Shown here: positions 15,450 to 23,860 of the stretch, one piece after another
How positions within the stretch are numbered: the first letter of the stretch is position 1
Layout: each line of letters begins with the position of its first letter
Assembly (NCBI GenBank): GCA_043747595.1
Contig: JAYTOX010000070.1
Coordinates: forward strand, 1-53,312
DNA from: JADKIH01 sp043747595
GTDB taxonomy: Bacteria; Bacteroidota; Bacteroidia; AKYH767-A; 2013-40CM-41-45
DNA length: 53,312 bases
Direction: 5' to 3'
The notes under the pieces: model-generated
Databases searched by the model: none
What the model was told of the DNA's origin: nothing
What the model saw: the letters and a program-made list of their open reading frames with translations, nothing else
Translations under genes and position numbers: made by a program

Positions 15450-16079
15450 TTAAAGTATCAAATTATTTGAAATAGCATAAAAAGTTAACTCAGAGTTGCT
15501 TTTTAATTTCATCTTGTCCATTACTCGTGCACGATAGGTGCTGATTGTATTTACGCTAAGTGAAAGTTCTGCAGCAATATCTGAAACGGTTTTTCCGCTG
15601 GCAATCATCTTCATTACGTCTAGCTCTCTGTCTGATAAAAGTTCGTGTGGGTGTTTCTTAATATCATAATCTAAATTGGAAGCCATTTTTTCTGCTAGCG
15701 AAGAAGTAATGTATTTCCGTCCATTCATTATTGTTCTCACTGCTTGAACCAATTCTTCAGTTGCGCTTTCTTTTGTTATATACCCCGAAGCGCCGGCTTT
15801 TAGAACTCGGATGGCATAAATTTCTTCCGGGTGAATACTTAATATCAATACAGGTAATGTTGGGAACTCGATTTTAATTATTTTAAGTGCTTCTAATCCA
15901 TTTTTAATTGGCATGGAAACATCACAGATAATAACATCAAATTTAGCTTGTCGTATTCTTCGGATTAACTCCTGCCCATCTGCAACTTCCACAAAATTAG
16001 CATCGGGAAATTCTTCTAAGAGTATTTCTTTTAAGCCTCTTCTAACAATTGAATGATCGTCTGCAAGTAAAATATTCAT
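15450..16079 (-). CDS. NarL/LuxR-family response regulator
   Basis: Two-domain transcription factor of 209 residues. The N-terminal receiver has Asp7-Asp8 (LLADDHS), phospho-acceptor Asp52 (VIICDVSMP), Ser80 and Lys102 (GASGYITK), so it is intact. The C-terminal LuxR-type helix-turn-helix runs from about residue 146: LSDRELDVMKMIASGKTVSDIAAELSLS (broken here by family convention into scaffold and turn) followed by VNTISTYRARVMDKMKLKS. It should bind DNA when phosphorylated by an unlinked kinase. The target is unknown. The divergent neighbour is a cytochrome c lipoprotein gene (157 bp between starts), a possible target by position only. Confidence 0.93.
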   Translation of the reverse strand: MNILLADDHSIVRRGLKEILLEEFPDANFVEVADGQELIRRIRQAKFDVIICDVSMPIKNGLEALKIIKIEFPTLPVLILSIHPEEIYAIRVLKAGASGYITKESATEELVQAVRTIMNGRKYITSSLAEKMASNLDYDIKKHPHELLSDRELDVMKMIASGKTVSDIAAELSLSVNTISTYRARVMDKMKLKSNSELTFYAISNNLIL

Positions 16080-16236
16080 TTATGTTTTAATTAAAATTTT
16101 AATTAGTTATTTAAGAAGTTATCCAATATTTTTGTTCAATAGTAACTTGATATGATAAGAGACGTTTATTTTTTATTCGTTTAGTTAGTTCTATCTTATT
16201 AATTATCTTTTTACTTGTACACTCTAAAATTATTAT

Positions 16237-16713
16237 ATGAAAAATATTTCCAAATTCAAAAAAATAAAATTTTGCACCTTTTTTTGGGTAGTACTAATTG
16301 TATTCTCTGCTTGCGAGTCCAAAAATAGCAATAAAAATGATGCAAAATCAACGGACAATTCTCTTTCAATGGAAAAATATACCGGTAAGGGAATTGGGCC
16401 AATTACAGAACTAATAATTGATAGTACAATTGACGATCAACTTGTAAATGACGGCAAGGTTATTTTCGAAGCTAAATGTACAATGTGCCATAAATCTACG
16501 AATGAAAAAGCAATTGGCCCCGGATTAGCCGGAATTTACACACGTAGAACACCAGAATGGATCATGAACATGATATTAAATCCTATGGAGATGACTCAAA
16601 AGGACTCGCTTGCAAAGGATTTGTTGAATGAATATTTGAGCCAAATGCTGGATAATAATTTGACTCAGGCCGAGGCTAGAAGTGTGTTAGAATATTTACG
16701 AACTTTGAAATAA
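16237..16713 (+). CDS. Class I cytochrome c lipoprotein
   Basis: A 158-residue protein with an N-terminal lipoprotein signal: hydrophobic stretch, then FSAC with lipidated Cys26, so it is membrane-anchored on the periplasmic side or in the outer membrane. A single covalent heme site CTMCH lies at 81-85, IGPGLAGIYTRRTPEWI matches the class I fold after the heme motif, and a Met near 117-119 (NPMEMT) is the likely sixth ligand. It probably shuttles electrons to an oxidase. It is divergent from the response regulator and convergent with the large membrane protein downstream. Confidence 0.88.
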   Translation: MKNISKFKKIKFCTFFWVVLIVFSACESKNSNKNDAKSTDNSLSMEKYTGKGIGPITELIIDSTIDDQLVNDGKVIFEAKCTMCHKSTNEKAIGPGLAGIYTRRTPEWIMNMILNPMEMTQKDSLAKDLLNEYLSQMLDNNLTQAEARSVLEYLRTLK

Positions 16714-16824
16714 TTTTTTTTATTTTAGTCTTTAAAATTTATTCCAAATTAAAGATCGTCATTTTAAAGTTGTCTCAATAAAAAAATTGATATTTATATT
16801 AAATCAATTGAAAAGCTAAAGTAG

Positions 16825-19509
16825 CTATTCGCTATAGTAATAAATCAAACCGTCTGCTGTTCCTATTACTATCGTTGAGTTTTCGTTGATGTCGGTACTT
16901 GTATTATAATTGAAACGAGATCCTCCATAAATAGGATAACCTGATTTTATTTTACCCGAATTGGTGAGCATATAAAACCGATTGAATTTAGTATCTACTA
17001 TTCCTTTTTTGAACTTGTTATTGATCGCATTTACTAAAACATATTCTCCACTAGGATCTAAAGTTTCCAGATTTTTTTTAGTATTACCTTCTAATAAATA
17101 GAGTGTGTTTTTAGAAAGAAAAATAATCTGATCCTCCTTTAGATCTCCAATGGCTAGTATATCATTCACGGAATCTGTACTATTTTGATTAACTTGATCA
17201 AGTTGATCTGTTTTTATAGAAGTGAGTTTTCCTGAAATGTCAAGTAAGAAAAGTGTACAGCTTTTTGCTGAATCGGAATAGGCTACACTTACCTTTTTGA
17301 TTTCTTCATTAGCATGAAGAATAGCGGTTTTGCCTGTCAGATCAATCAATGCAACACTTGAACCCAATTCAGCAAGTATATATTTTTTATCAGCGAGGTC
17401 AATAAATTGAAAGGGTTTAACAATATTTCTAAGGTTATTTTTAAAAGTCCACTGAAGTACCGGCTTACCTGTTTGTTCATAGTTATAAATCATACCGTTT
17501 TCGCAAGCAACATAAATTTTAAAATGGTTATTCCCGTCAATGTCTTCCACTAAACATCCGTTACTTGCTTTTGCCGGTAGTCGAATCGGAAAGTTTCCAA
17601 CTGCTTCGCCTTTTGAATCAATAATAAATAATTTGGTTGCCGTATTAAATACTAGTTGGATTTCACCATTCTTGTATAAGTCTAAAGAATAAAAATCGCT
17701 GATAATTTTTTCACCTAAATTTTTTTCCCATATAAGCTGCCCCGACTCATCAAATAAATTTAAGTTGTAATTGTCGTCCTGGATTAAAATAAGATTTTCA
17801 TTGCCTCTCTTTACTACGAAAGGAGGTGTGGAAGCAGAGGTGTCTAATTGCGTTGACCATAAGAGCCTAATTTCTTTTTTTGAATCGCTTTTTAAGTCGA
17901 GCCTGAAATTGCTTGTTACTATTTCACCTTTTTGTCTGAATGACCCAGCTAATGATTGAATATTTTTTCTTATAACACCATCGTTTATCAATCTCTGTGA
18001 AAGGTCTTCAGTGGAGATAGATCGTAAAATATTTCCACCTCGCTGGAGATTAAAATAGATGTTAATCTGACCATTCATTAATGAGCTTTTGAAATGCCTT
18101 TTGTAGTCGTCTTCTTTGTTCAACGTTTTCTTGTCTGTATAGTCGTCAATCAAACTTTTTAACATGGAAGGGTTACTTCCGAATATTATGAAATTTTCAA
18201 TTGAAGTATAGTATGATTGTTTTATATCCCAAAATATTTTGCCAAAAATAATTGGGATCAAATGCTCTATATCTATCTTGCTAATTTCATAGCCTTTATA
18301 TTTTTCTGTTTTTGATTTCCCTATTTCTTCTTGAATTTTTGCTAGTTTAGAAATAGAATTGTTTACATCATTCGTATGAAAAAATGCATATGTATTGTTT
18401 TCCAAATTCTCGCTACCTGGTTCAGTTATCACCAGAGCAAATTCATTCGTAACCCAATCACTCATTCTGTTTTCGACATCTATTTTATATTTCAAGTCAA
18501 TACTATCAATATAACTCTGTACAAATTTTTTAGGAAAGTAGTAGCTTTTGTTTTTCTTAAGGACATTCAAACAAGCATTAATATTACTTACAGAAAAATC
18601 GATTACTGCTGCGGTACGAGATGGGGCAATTTTTGCAAATTGGCTTTCACTACTTTGTAATCCGATTAGCGAACTTACTATCGCAGTTGAATCAAGCGAG
18701 CTGCTATTTCCCGAAAATAGCGTTTGGTCTTTGTTTATTAGTACATCAAATTTCATCCATCGACAAAAGTTGCTAATACATTCTCTGAGCGAAGGATGAT
18801 CATTACTAATATATCCTGATAAAAGGTCTTCTAATCCATTATTGTTTACATATAAATGGATAGTATTTTTTGAACTTAGTTGTTTATTCACTCTTTTAAA
18901 AGCCAACGATTTTGAAAAAGGCGTTCCATTCTTAAGTTGGCGTATGGCATCTTCTACTAAAAATGAAGTTCGACTAATCATTATTACACCATTGTTTACA
19001 GCTATTGTCAAAACTGATTCATCTCCCTTTTTTAATTCAAAAATTTTAACGTCTTCATAAACTCTAATATCTTCTGTGAAATATTTTGCCGATAAATCGT
19101 TCACTAGTGAAATAACGTCGTTTGCTGAATGACCTTTAACAATATTAAGACAGTATAGTAAATCGAATTCGGTTGCTTTTGTCGGGTGCAATGAGATGTA
19201 TAGTTTTTGTTTAGCTAGGATCTCCTTTATTTCAGGTTCAGATTTAGAAATAGAGTCCAACCAATGGAAACTAGTTTGGATAGATTTGAAACCGGGGTCT
19301 ACTTCAAGAAAATTAAAATAATCTGATTTAGTTATTTCATCGATAGCCCTAGCTGCATCAGTAACTTCAAAAAAGATGGCTACGTCTGTCGGAATAGCAT
19401 CTAAAGGTGAACTTTGAATTACATTGTATCGTTGATTGAAATAATATGCAATACTTGTTAATATCAGTAGTGCACTGATTATCGAAATTATTAAACTCTT
19501 TTTTTTCAT
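16825..19509 (-). CDS. Large DUF3352-like protein with C-terminal propeller-like repeats
   Basis: An 894-residue protein. An uncleaved signal or anchor helix (residues about 5-25) precedes SSPLDAIPTDVAIFFEVTD, the kind of opening seen in Bacteroidota DUF3352-type proteins that assess protein-folding or substrate-like surfaces; their function is not established. From about residue 560 the sequence changes to short blade-like repeats such as LLWSTQLDTSASTPPFVVK, NLNLFDESGQLIWEKNL and KIKSGYPIYGGSRF, resembling a PQQ-type beta-propeller without enzyme residues that I can identify. It is therefore probably anchored in the inner membrane and exposed to the periplasm. No operon partners; rnhB lies 64 bp upstream on the same strand. 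Confidence 0.65.
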   Translation of the reverse strand: MKKKSLIISIISALLILTSIAYYFNQRYNVIQSSPLDAIPTDVAIFFEVTDAARAIDEITKSDYFNFLEVDPGFKSIQTSFHWLDSISKSEPEIKEILAKQKLYISLHPTKATEFDLLYCLNIVKGHSANDVISLVNDLSAKYFTEDIRVYEDVKIFELKKGDESVLTIAVNNGVIMISRTSFLVEDAIRQLKNGTPFSKSLAFKRVNKQLSSKNTIHLYVNNNGLEDLLSGYISNDHPSLRECISNFCRWMKFDVLINKDQTLFSGNSSSLDSTAIVSSLIGLQSSESQFAKIAPSRTAAVIDFSVSNINACLNVLKKNKSYYFPKKFVQSYIDSIDLKYKIDVENRMSDWVTNEFALVITEPGSENLENNTYAFFHTNDVNNSISKLAKIQEEIGKSKTEKYKGYEISKIDIEHLIPIIFGKIFWDIKQSYYTSIENFIIFGSNPSMLKSLIDDYTDKKTLNKEDDYKRHFKSSLMNGQINIYFNLQRGGNILRSISTEDLSQRLINDGVIRKNIQSLAGSFRQKGEIVTSNFRLDLKSDSKKEIRLLWSTQLDTSASTPPFVVKRGNENLILIQDDNYNLNLFDESGQLIWEKNLGEKIISDFYSLDLYKNGEIQLVFNTATKLFIIDSKGEAVGNFPIRLPAKASNGCLVEDIDGNNHFKIYVACENGMIYNYEQTGKPVLQWTFKNNLRNIVKPFQFIDLADKKYILAELGSSVALIDLTGKTAILHANEEIKKVSVAYSDSAKSCTLFLLDISGKLTSIKTDQLDQVNQNSTDSVNDILAIGDLKEDQIIFLSKNTLYLLEGNTKKNLETLDPSGEYVLVNAINNKFKKGIVDTKFNRFYMLTNSGKIKSGYPIYGGSRFNYNTSTDINENSTIVIGTADGLIYYYSE

Positions 19510-19573
19510 AATGGATTTATAATCTTTGGCGTACTTTTTTAAAATGGATGGTTGAACTTTTTCCGGTTATACG

Positions 19574-20173
19574 TCAGATGTCAAGCGAGAGTTGAGTAGG
19601 TTTAAGCCTGAATGTTTTTCTGTGATATATGCACATGCCAGATTGGTGTATTGCTTTACGATGTGCAGAAGTACCATACCCTTTATTTGATTTCCAATTG
19701 TACTCCGGAAATTGCCAATGCAATTCAAGCATGTGTTCGTCTCGGTAAGTTTTTGCAAGAATTGATGCAGCTGCTATAGACGCATAAATACCATCGCCGC
19801 CAATAATACATTTGTGTTCTGCGTTTGGATATCTATTAAATCGGTTTCCATCAATCAATAATAATTCCGGTGCGTGTTTCAATTTTGTAATAGCACGATG
19901 CATAGCTAGAAAAGATGCATTGAGAATATTGATTTGATCTATTTCCAAATGTGATGCAAGTGCAACTGCATAATCAATTGCTTCCGATTCAATAATTGGT
20001 CGAAGGTGCATACGTTGTTCTTCCGTAAGTTGTTTGCTGTCGTTTAAAAGTGGGTGATGAAAATCGGGTGGTAAAATCACAGCCGCAGCATAAACGGGCC
20101 CTGCAAGACAGCCTCGCCCGGCTTCATCACATCCTGTTTCTACTAGTTCTGTTTGTAAAAATGGTAATAACAT
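19574..20173 (-). CDS. rnhB: Ribonuclease HII
   Basis: Cleaves RNA in RNA-DNA hybrids and starts removal of misincorporated ribonucleotides. All family motifs are present in 199 residues: GCDEAGRGCLAGPV with catalytic Asp16-Glu17, LLIDGNRF with Asp108, and GGDGIYASIAAASILAKTYRD with Asp127. WKSNKGYGTSAHRKAI is the C-terminal signature, including the GYGT segment. ATG start; TATCTTCG, one base off the -7 consensus, lies 14 bases upstream on the reverse strand. Cytoplasmic. Confidence 0.97.
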   Translation of the reverse strand: MLLPFLQTELVETGCDEAGRGCLAGPVYAAAVILPPDFHHPLLNDSKQLTEEQRMHLRPIIESEAIDYAVALASHLEIDQINILNASFLAMHRAITKLKHAPELLLIDGNRFNRYPNAEHKCIIGGDGIYASIAAASILAKTYRDEHMLELHWQFPEYNWKSNKGYGTSAHRKAIHQSGMCIYHRKTFRLKPTQLSLDI

Positions 20174-20292
20174 CTATTGCCGAAGATATAAACTTTTGAC
20201 AAGTTTGAGGAATCAATTGATCTTGATTTAAGAACAATTGTAGGTGAATCAATTGTTACAATACGATAATGCATGAAAAAGGAAAGGCAATA

Positions 20293-21417
20293 CTATTCAA
20301 CTGTTTTTTCGATTGAATTCCAAAGCATATTCGCCGTTCGATCCCAGTTGAAATCGGCTTGTCGTAAAAGTCCTTTTTGTATCAAACTTACTCTTAGATT
20401 TTCATCAGCAGCAAGTGTCATCATTCCATTTTTAATTGAGTCGACTGAATATGGATCACACAAAAGCGCGGCACCTCCAGCAATTTCTGGCATAGAAGAA
20501 GTGTTGGAAGTTAAGACTGGAATGCCTGATCGCATAGCTTCAATAATTGGAATTCCAAAGCCTTCAAAATTGCTTACGTATGTCATTGCTAAAGCTGATG
20601 CTGTAAGGTCTGTCAAGTCTTGAAACGATACCCTTCCTGTAAAAATAACTTCGTCTTTGAATTGCATATTCGTTAGCGTCTTTTCCATTTCTTCTGTCCA
20701 CCAACGTTTAGCGCCAACCATCAACATCTTTACATCCGACGAATGTGATTTTCTAAATTCGTCGAAGGCTTTCAGCATATTCGAAATGTTTTTGCGATGA
20801 TGAATGGCTCCTACAAACAAAAAGTATGGTTTCCCATTGGAAAATTTACTGCGTGTTTGTTCAATTTCACTTTTATTTAGAGGAGAAAAATTTTCTGCTA
20901 CACCATTGTAAACGATATCGATTTTTGCTTTATCGATACCAAATTCTTTTATAATATCCGCTTTGGTAAATTCTGAAACTGCTGCAATCCGATTAGATTT
21001 TTTAGCCAAAAGTGGAAACATATTTCTGTAATAAAATCCCGTAAAAAAAGGAAGGTCTTTAGGGTGATGTATAAAACAGATATCGTGAAATACCGATAGC
21101 GTTTTAGTTTTGGTATGTAACGGAAAAAAACCATCCGTTCCAACGTACAGATCTACATTATTTTTTTTGAGAACAGCACCAACGGCAAATTCATTCCAGT
21201 AACCGGTTAAAAAAGGATGTCGGGCAGGAGGGAAAGCAACTATCGGTGTTACATTAGTTCCAGTGATGAATTCCTCCTCGTATGGTCGGTCGAAAATAAA
21301 AATGAACTCGTGCTCCGGATGTGCAGCGACAATGCGCTTGGTAGCTTGCAGAGTGAAATTCCCGATTCCTTCCAAGCGGGATTTAAGAAGCATACGAGTG
21401 TTGAAGGCGATTTTCAT
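20293..21417 (-). CDS. Glycosyltransferase family 4 protein
   Basis: A 374-residue GT-B-type glycosyltransferase of the GT4 group. The N-terminal half has MKIAFNTRMLLKSRLEGIGNF, a nucleotide-sugar family opening with the Gly-rich turn. The C-terminal half has PYFLFVGAIHHRKNISNMLKAF, LMVGAKRWW and the retaining-GT motif FEGFGIPIIEAMRSGIPVLTS, including the E-x7-E pair (the Glu of the EGFG turn and the Glu of IIEAM), which contacts the sugar nucleotide. The sugar and acceptor cannot be told from sequence. It is probably involved in surface polysaccharide or LPS synthesis, as lpxD-like and polysaccharide genes follow. TATTTTCG, one base off the -7 consensus, lies about 12 bases upstream. Confidence 0.92.
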   Translation of the reverse strand: MKIAFNTRMLLKSRLEGIGNFTLQATKRIVAAHPEHEFIFIFDRPYEEEFITGTNVTPIVAFPPARHPFLTGYWNEFAVGAVLKKNNVDLYVGTDGFFPLHTKTKTLSVFHDICFIHHPKDLPFFTGFYYRNMFPLLAKKSNRIAAVSEFTKADIIKEFGIDKAKIDIVYNGVAENFSPLNKSEIEQTRSKFSNGKPYFLFVGAIHHRKNISNMLKAFDEFRKSHSSDVKMLMVGAKRWWTEEMEKTLTNMQFKDEVIFTGRVSFQDLTDLTASALAMTYVSNFEGFGIPIIEAMRSGIPVLTSNTSSMPEIAGGAALLCDPYSVDSIKNGMMTLAADENLRVSLIQKGLLRQADFNWDRTANMLWNSIEKTVE

Positions 21418-21581
21418 ATTCTGCTGCGAAAATAGTTTTTTTTCTGCTGTCTTATTGTTTTCCTCAATACTGATTGGCAGAAAGTAGGAAATAGTTAGGC
21501 AGCTTAATTAAATTGACTTTTGGATGTTGATAAAAGGTAGCGACTTTTCAGTATCCATAGGCTTTTGGGCACTAAAAAGAG

Positions 21582-21589
21582 TATTTTTG
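21582..21589 (+). promoter_or_regulatory. Perfect -7 element just ahead of the lpxD-like gene
   Basis: TATTTTTG matches TAnnTTTG exactly and ends 5 bases before the ATG at 21595. If used, transcription would start at or within a base or two of the start codon, producing a leaderless or near-leaderless mRNA. The nearest TTG (21565-21567) is only 14 bases upstream, shorter than usual, so the element may be weak. Confidence 0.4.
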
Positions 21590-21594
21590 TAGCA

Positions 21595-22527
21595 ATGAGA
21601 TTCGATACCCCCGTAAAATTAGAAGAACTTGCAAAACTGACCAACGCTCAGGTGTTGGGTGAAGGACATCGTTTGGTAAGTGGTATAAATGAAATTCACA
21701 AAGTGGAAGAAGGCGATATAACCTTCGTAGATCATCCAAAATACTACGACAAGGCGTTGAATTCTGCTGCTTCCTTCGTGATCATAAATAAAAATGTAGA
21801 AGTGCCGGCAGGCAAAGCGTTGCTTTATTCCGACGATCCTTTTTCGGCCTATCTCGCCATCGTCAAAAAATTCAGAACCTTCGATCCTTCCAAAGAAGCT
21901 ATCAGCAAGAATGCTAAAATTGGTGAAGGAACTATTATTCAGCCCGGAGTTTTTATTGGGCATCATGTTGTGATCGGGAAAAATTGTTTGATCCATGCGA
22001 ATGTTTGTATTTACGATCATACTGTAATTGGCAACGATGTTGTCATTCATTCCGGTGCTGTACTTGGTGCCGATGCTTTTTATTTCAAGAGAAAACCGGA
22101 GGGCTATGAAAAAATGATTTCATGCGGCAGAGTTGTTATTGAAGACAGAGTAGAAATAGGAGCTTCTTGCACAATAGACAAAGGCGTTTCCGGCGATACA
22201 GTAATAGGAGCCGGTACAAAAATGGATAATATGGTTCATGTTGGACATGATACCGTGATAGGAAAAAATTGTTTGTTTGCAGCTCAAGTTGGAATTGCAG
22301 GTGTTGTAACAATAGAAGACGATGTAATTCTTTGGGGACAAGTAGGAGTTCAAAAAGATCTTACCATTGGCAAAGGTGCCGTTGTACTTGGACAATCAGG
22401 AATTCCTAAATCGCTCGAAGGAGGAAAAACTTATTTTGGAAGCCCAACTCAAGAAGCGCGCGATAAAATGAAAGAACTAGCTTTTATAAAACAGTTGCCA
22501 TCTATTATTGAAAAATTAAAAAGTTAG
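21595..22527 (+). CDS. LpxD-like UDP-3-O-acylglucosamine N-acyltransferase
   Basis: LpxD adds the N-linked hydroxyacyl chain to UDP-3-O-acylglucosamine in lipid A synthesis. This 310-residue protein has the N-terminal uridine-binding-type domain (residues 1-100), then a left-handed beta-helix of hexapeptide repeats (about 101-275, for example IGEGTIIQPGVFIG). The catalytic-type His218 lies in VHVGHDTVIG. The loop AFYFKRKPEGYEKM replaces the GFGFAP-type segment of classical LpxD, so it may be a paralogue with a different sugar or acyl substrate. I chose ATG 21595; an upstream TTG at 21565 would lie ahead of the promoter element. The usual neighbours lpxC/fabZ and lpxA are absent; the phosphatase gene follows after 3 bases. 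Confidence 0.8.
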   Translation: MRFDTPVKLEELAKLTNAQVLGEGHRLVSGINEIHKVEEGDITFVDHPKYYDKALNSAASFVIINKNVEVPAGKALLYSDDPFSAYLAIVKKFRTFDPSKEAISKNAKIGEGTIIQPGVFIGHHVVIGKNCLIHANVCIYDHTVIGNDVVIHSGAVLGADAFYFKRKPEGYEKMISCGRVVIEDRVEIGASCTIDKGVSGDTVIGAGTKMDNMVHVGHDTVIGKNCLFAAQVGIAGVVTIEDDVILWGQVGVQKDLTIGKGAVVLGQSGIPKSLEGGKTYFGSPTQEARDKMKELAFIKQLPSIIEKLKS

Positions 22528-22530
22528 AAG

Positions 22531-23790
22531 TTGTCGACAGAAAAAAAAATAGCATCGGTTCCTGTAGTGAATGATGTCAATGTTGAATTGCAAGCGAAGA
22601 AGCTGCAGTTGCATTGGCTATTGCAGATCACTAAAGCGATCAATTATAATTTTTCTACCAAGCAACTTTTTGATGTCTACGAACACGTTCTACGAAGTCA
22701 ATTAAAAGTGGAGAAGTTAGCTTTGTTGATACATGATGGAAGCTGGCGATGTTCGTTATTATATGGTACCGATAAAAGTTTCAATGATATTGATTTAACA
22801 AGAATTATTGGTGAGCTGAATAAATTGCATAAGCTAGAGTTAGAACAGGAGCTATGGATCAATACCTTTGATACTATTTTGCCTGTTTATCACAAAGATC
22901 ATCTTATTGCATACGCACTCGTAGGCGGATTAACCAACAGTGTTATCCCTAAACGAAACGAATTAGTTCCATTCATTCATACGATTACAAATTTAATTGT
23001 AGTAGCGATAGAGAATAATACGATAGCAAATGAAAAAATTCGGCAAGCCGGAATTAGAAAAGAATTAGAGTTGGCAGCTCAAATGCAGTCGATGCTTTTC
23101 CCGATTAATCTGCCTCGCCAAAATGAATACGAAGTTCATGCAACTTACCTTCCACATCAAGAAGTAGGCGGCGACTATTACGATTTTATACAAGTAAATA
23201 AAAACGAATTTATTTTTTGTTTGGCCGACGTAAGTGGAAAGGGTATTCCTGCTGCTTTATTAATGTCGAACTTTCAAGCAAACTTACATGCTTTGTTGCC
23301 TCATACCAATTCTTTATCAGAACTGGTTTCGCTGCTAAATGCAAAAGTTTTTCAAAGCGCAAAAGGTGAAAAATTCATTACGTTTTTCATCGGACGTTAT
23401 CACGCACTCACACGAGAGTTACACTATGTAAACGCCGGTCATAATCCTCCGTTCCTTATTCATGAAAAAGTTGTTTATATGTTAAACGAAGGAAGTACAG
23501 GGCTGGGAATGTTTGAGACGTTGCCTTTTATTAATTCAGGTAAAGTATTTATTCCGCCAAATGCAATGTTGCATTGCTATACCGATGGCGTTACAGATGT
23601 TATAAATGATGAAGGTGAAGAGTATGGAATGGATCGACTGAGAAGTTTTTTGACTTCCAAAAATCAGTTACACGATATGGAAGAACTCCATCATCAATTA
23701 ATTGCAACACTTTCATCGTATCGTCAAAGTAAAAATTATACCGACGATATTACTTTGTTCAGCTGCTGGTTCAAAAATCTTAGTACTTGA
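22531..23790 (+). CDS. SpoIIE/RsbU-type PP2C serine phosphatase
   Basis: A 419-residue PPM phosphatase with an N-terminal sensor. Residues about 20-170 look like a GAF-type domain; the phosphatase follows a coiled linker ELELAAQMQSMLFP. Metal-binding motifs are VGGDYYDF, FCLADVSGKGIPAALLMS, VNAGHNPPFLI, LHCYTDGVTDV and YTDDITLFSCW, so the catalytic set is complete. Such enzymes dephosphorylate STAS-domain anti-anti-sigma proteins in partner-switching pathways; no STAS or anti-sigma gene is visible here. The only plausible start is TTG at 22531: no ATG occurs before the conserved region. It is 3 bases after the lpxD-like stop, so the two are probably cotranslated. Confidence 0.9.
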   Translation: MSTEKKIASVPVVNDVNVELQAKKLQLHWLLQITKAINYNFSTKQLFDVYEHVLRSQLKVEKLALLIHDGSWRCSLLYGTDKSFNDIDLTRIIGELNKLHKLELEQELWINTFDTILPVYHKDHLIAYALVGGLTNSVIPKRNELVPFIHTITNLIVVAIENNTIANEKIRQAGIRKELELAAQMQSMLFPINLPRQNEYEVHATYLPHQEVGGDYYDFIQVNKNEFIFCLADVSGKGIPAALLMSNFQANLHALLPHTNSLSELVSLLNAKVFQSAKGEKFITFFIGRYHALTRELHYVNAGHNPPFLIHEKVVYMLNEGSTGLGMFETLPFINSGKVFIPPNAMLHCYTDGVTDVINDEGEEYGMDRLRSFLTSKNQLHDMEELHHQLIATLSSYRQSKNYTDDITLFSCWFKNLST

Positions 23791-23810
23791 TTCTGGATTG
23801 TTTCTTTTAG

Positions 23811-23839
23811 GATATTTTTTTTCTTCTGTAAAAAATATC
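23811..23839. terminator. AT-rich hairpin between convergent genes
   Basis: GATATTTTTT (23811-23820) and AAAAAATATC (23830-23839) form a perfect 10-bp stem with a 9-base loop. It sits between the convergent phosphatase and O-antigen-ligase-like genes and could stop transcription from both sides, although a stem this rich in A-T is weak. Confidence 0.4.
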
Positions 23840-23860
23840 ACTAACATTTTAATTCGAAAA

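Noticed and set aside
19567..19758. A 63-residue reverse-strand frame inside rnhB
   Set aside because: It overlaps the well-supported rnhB in another frame and shows no motif.
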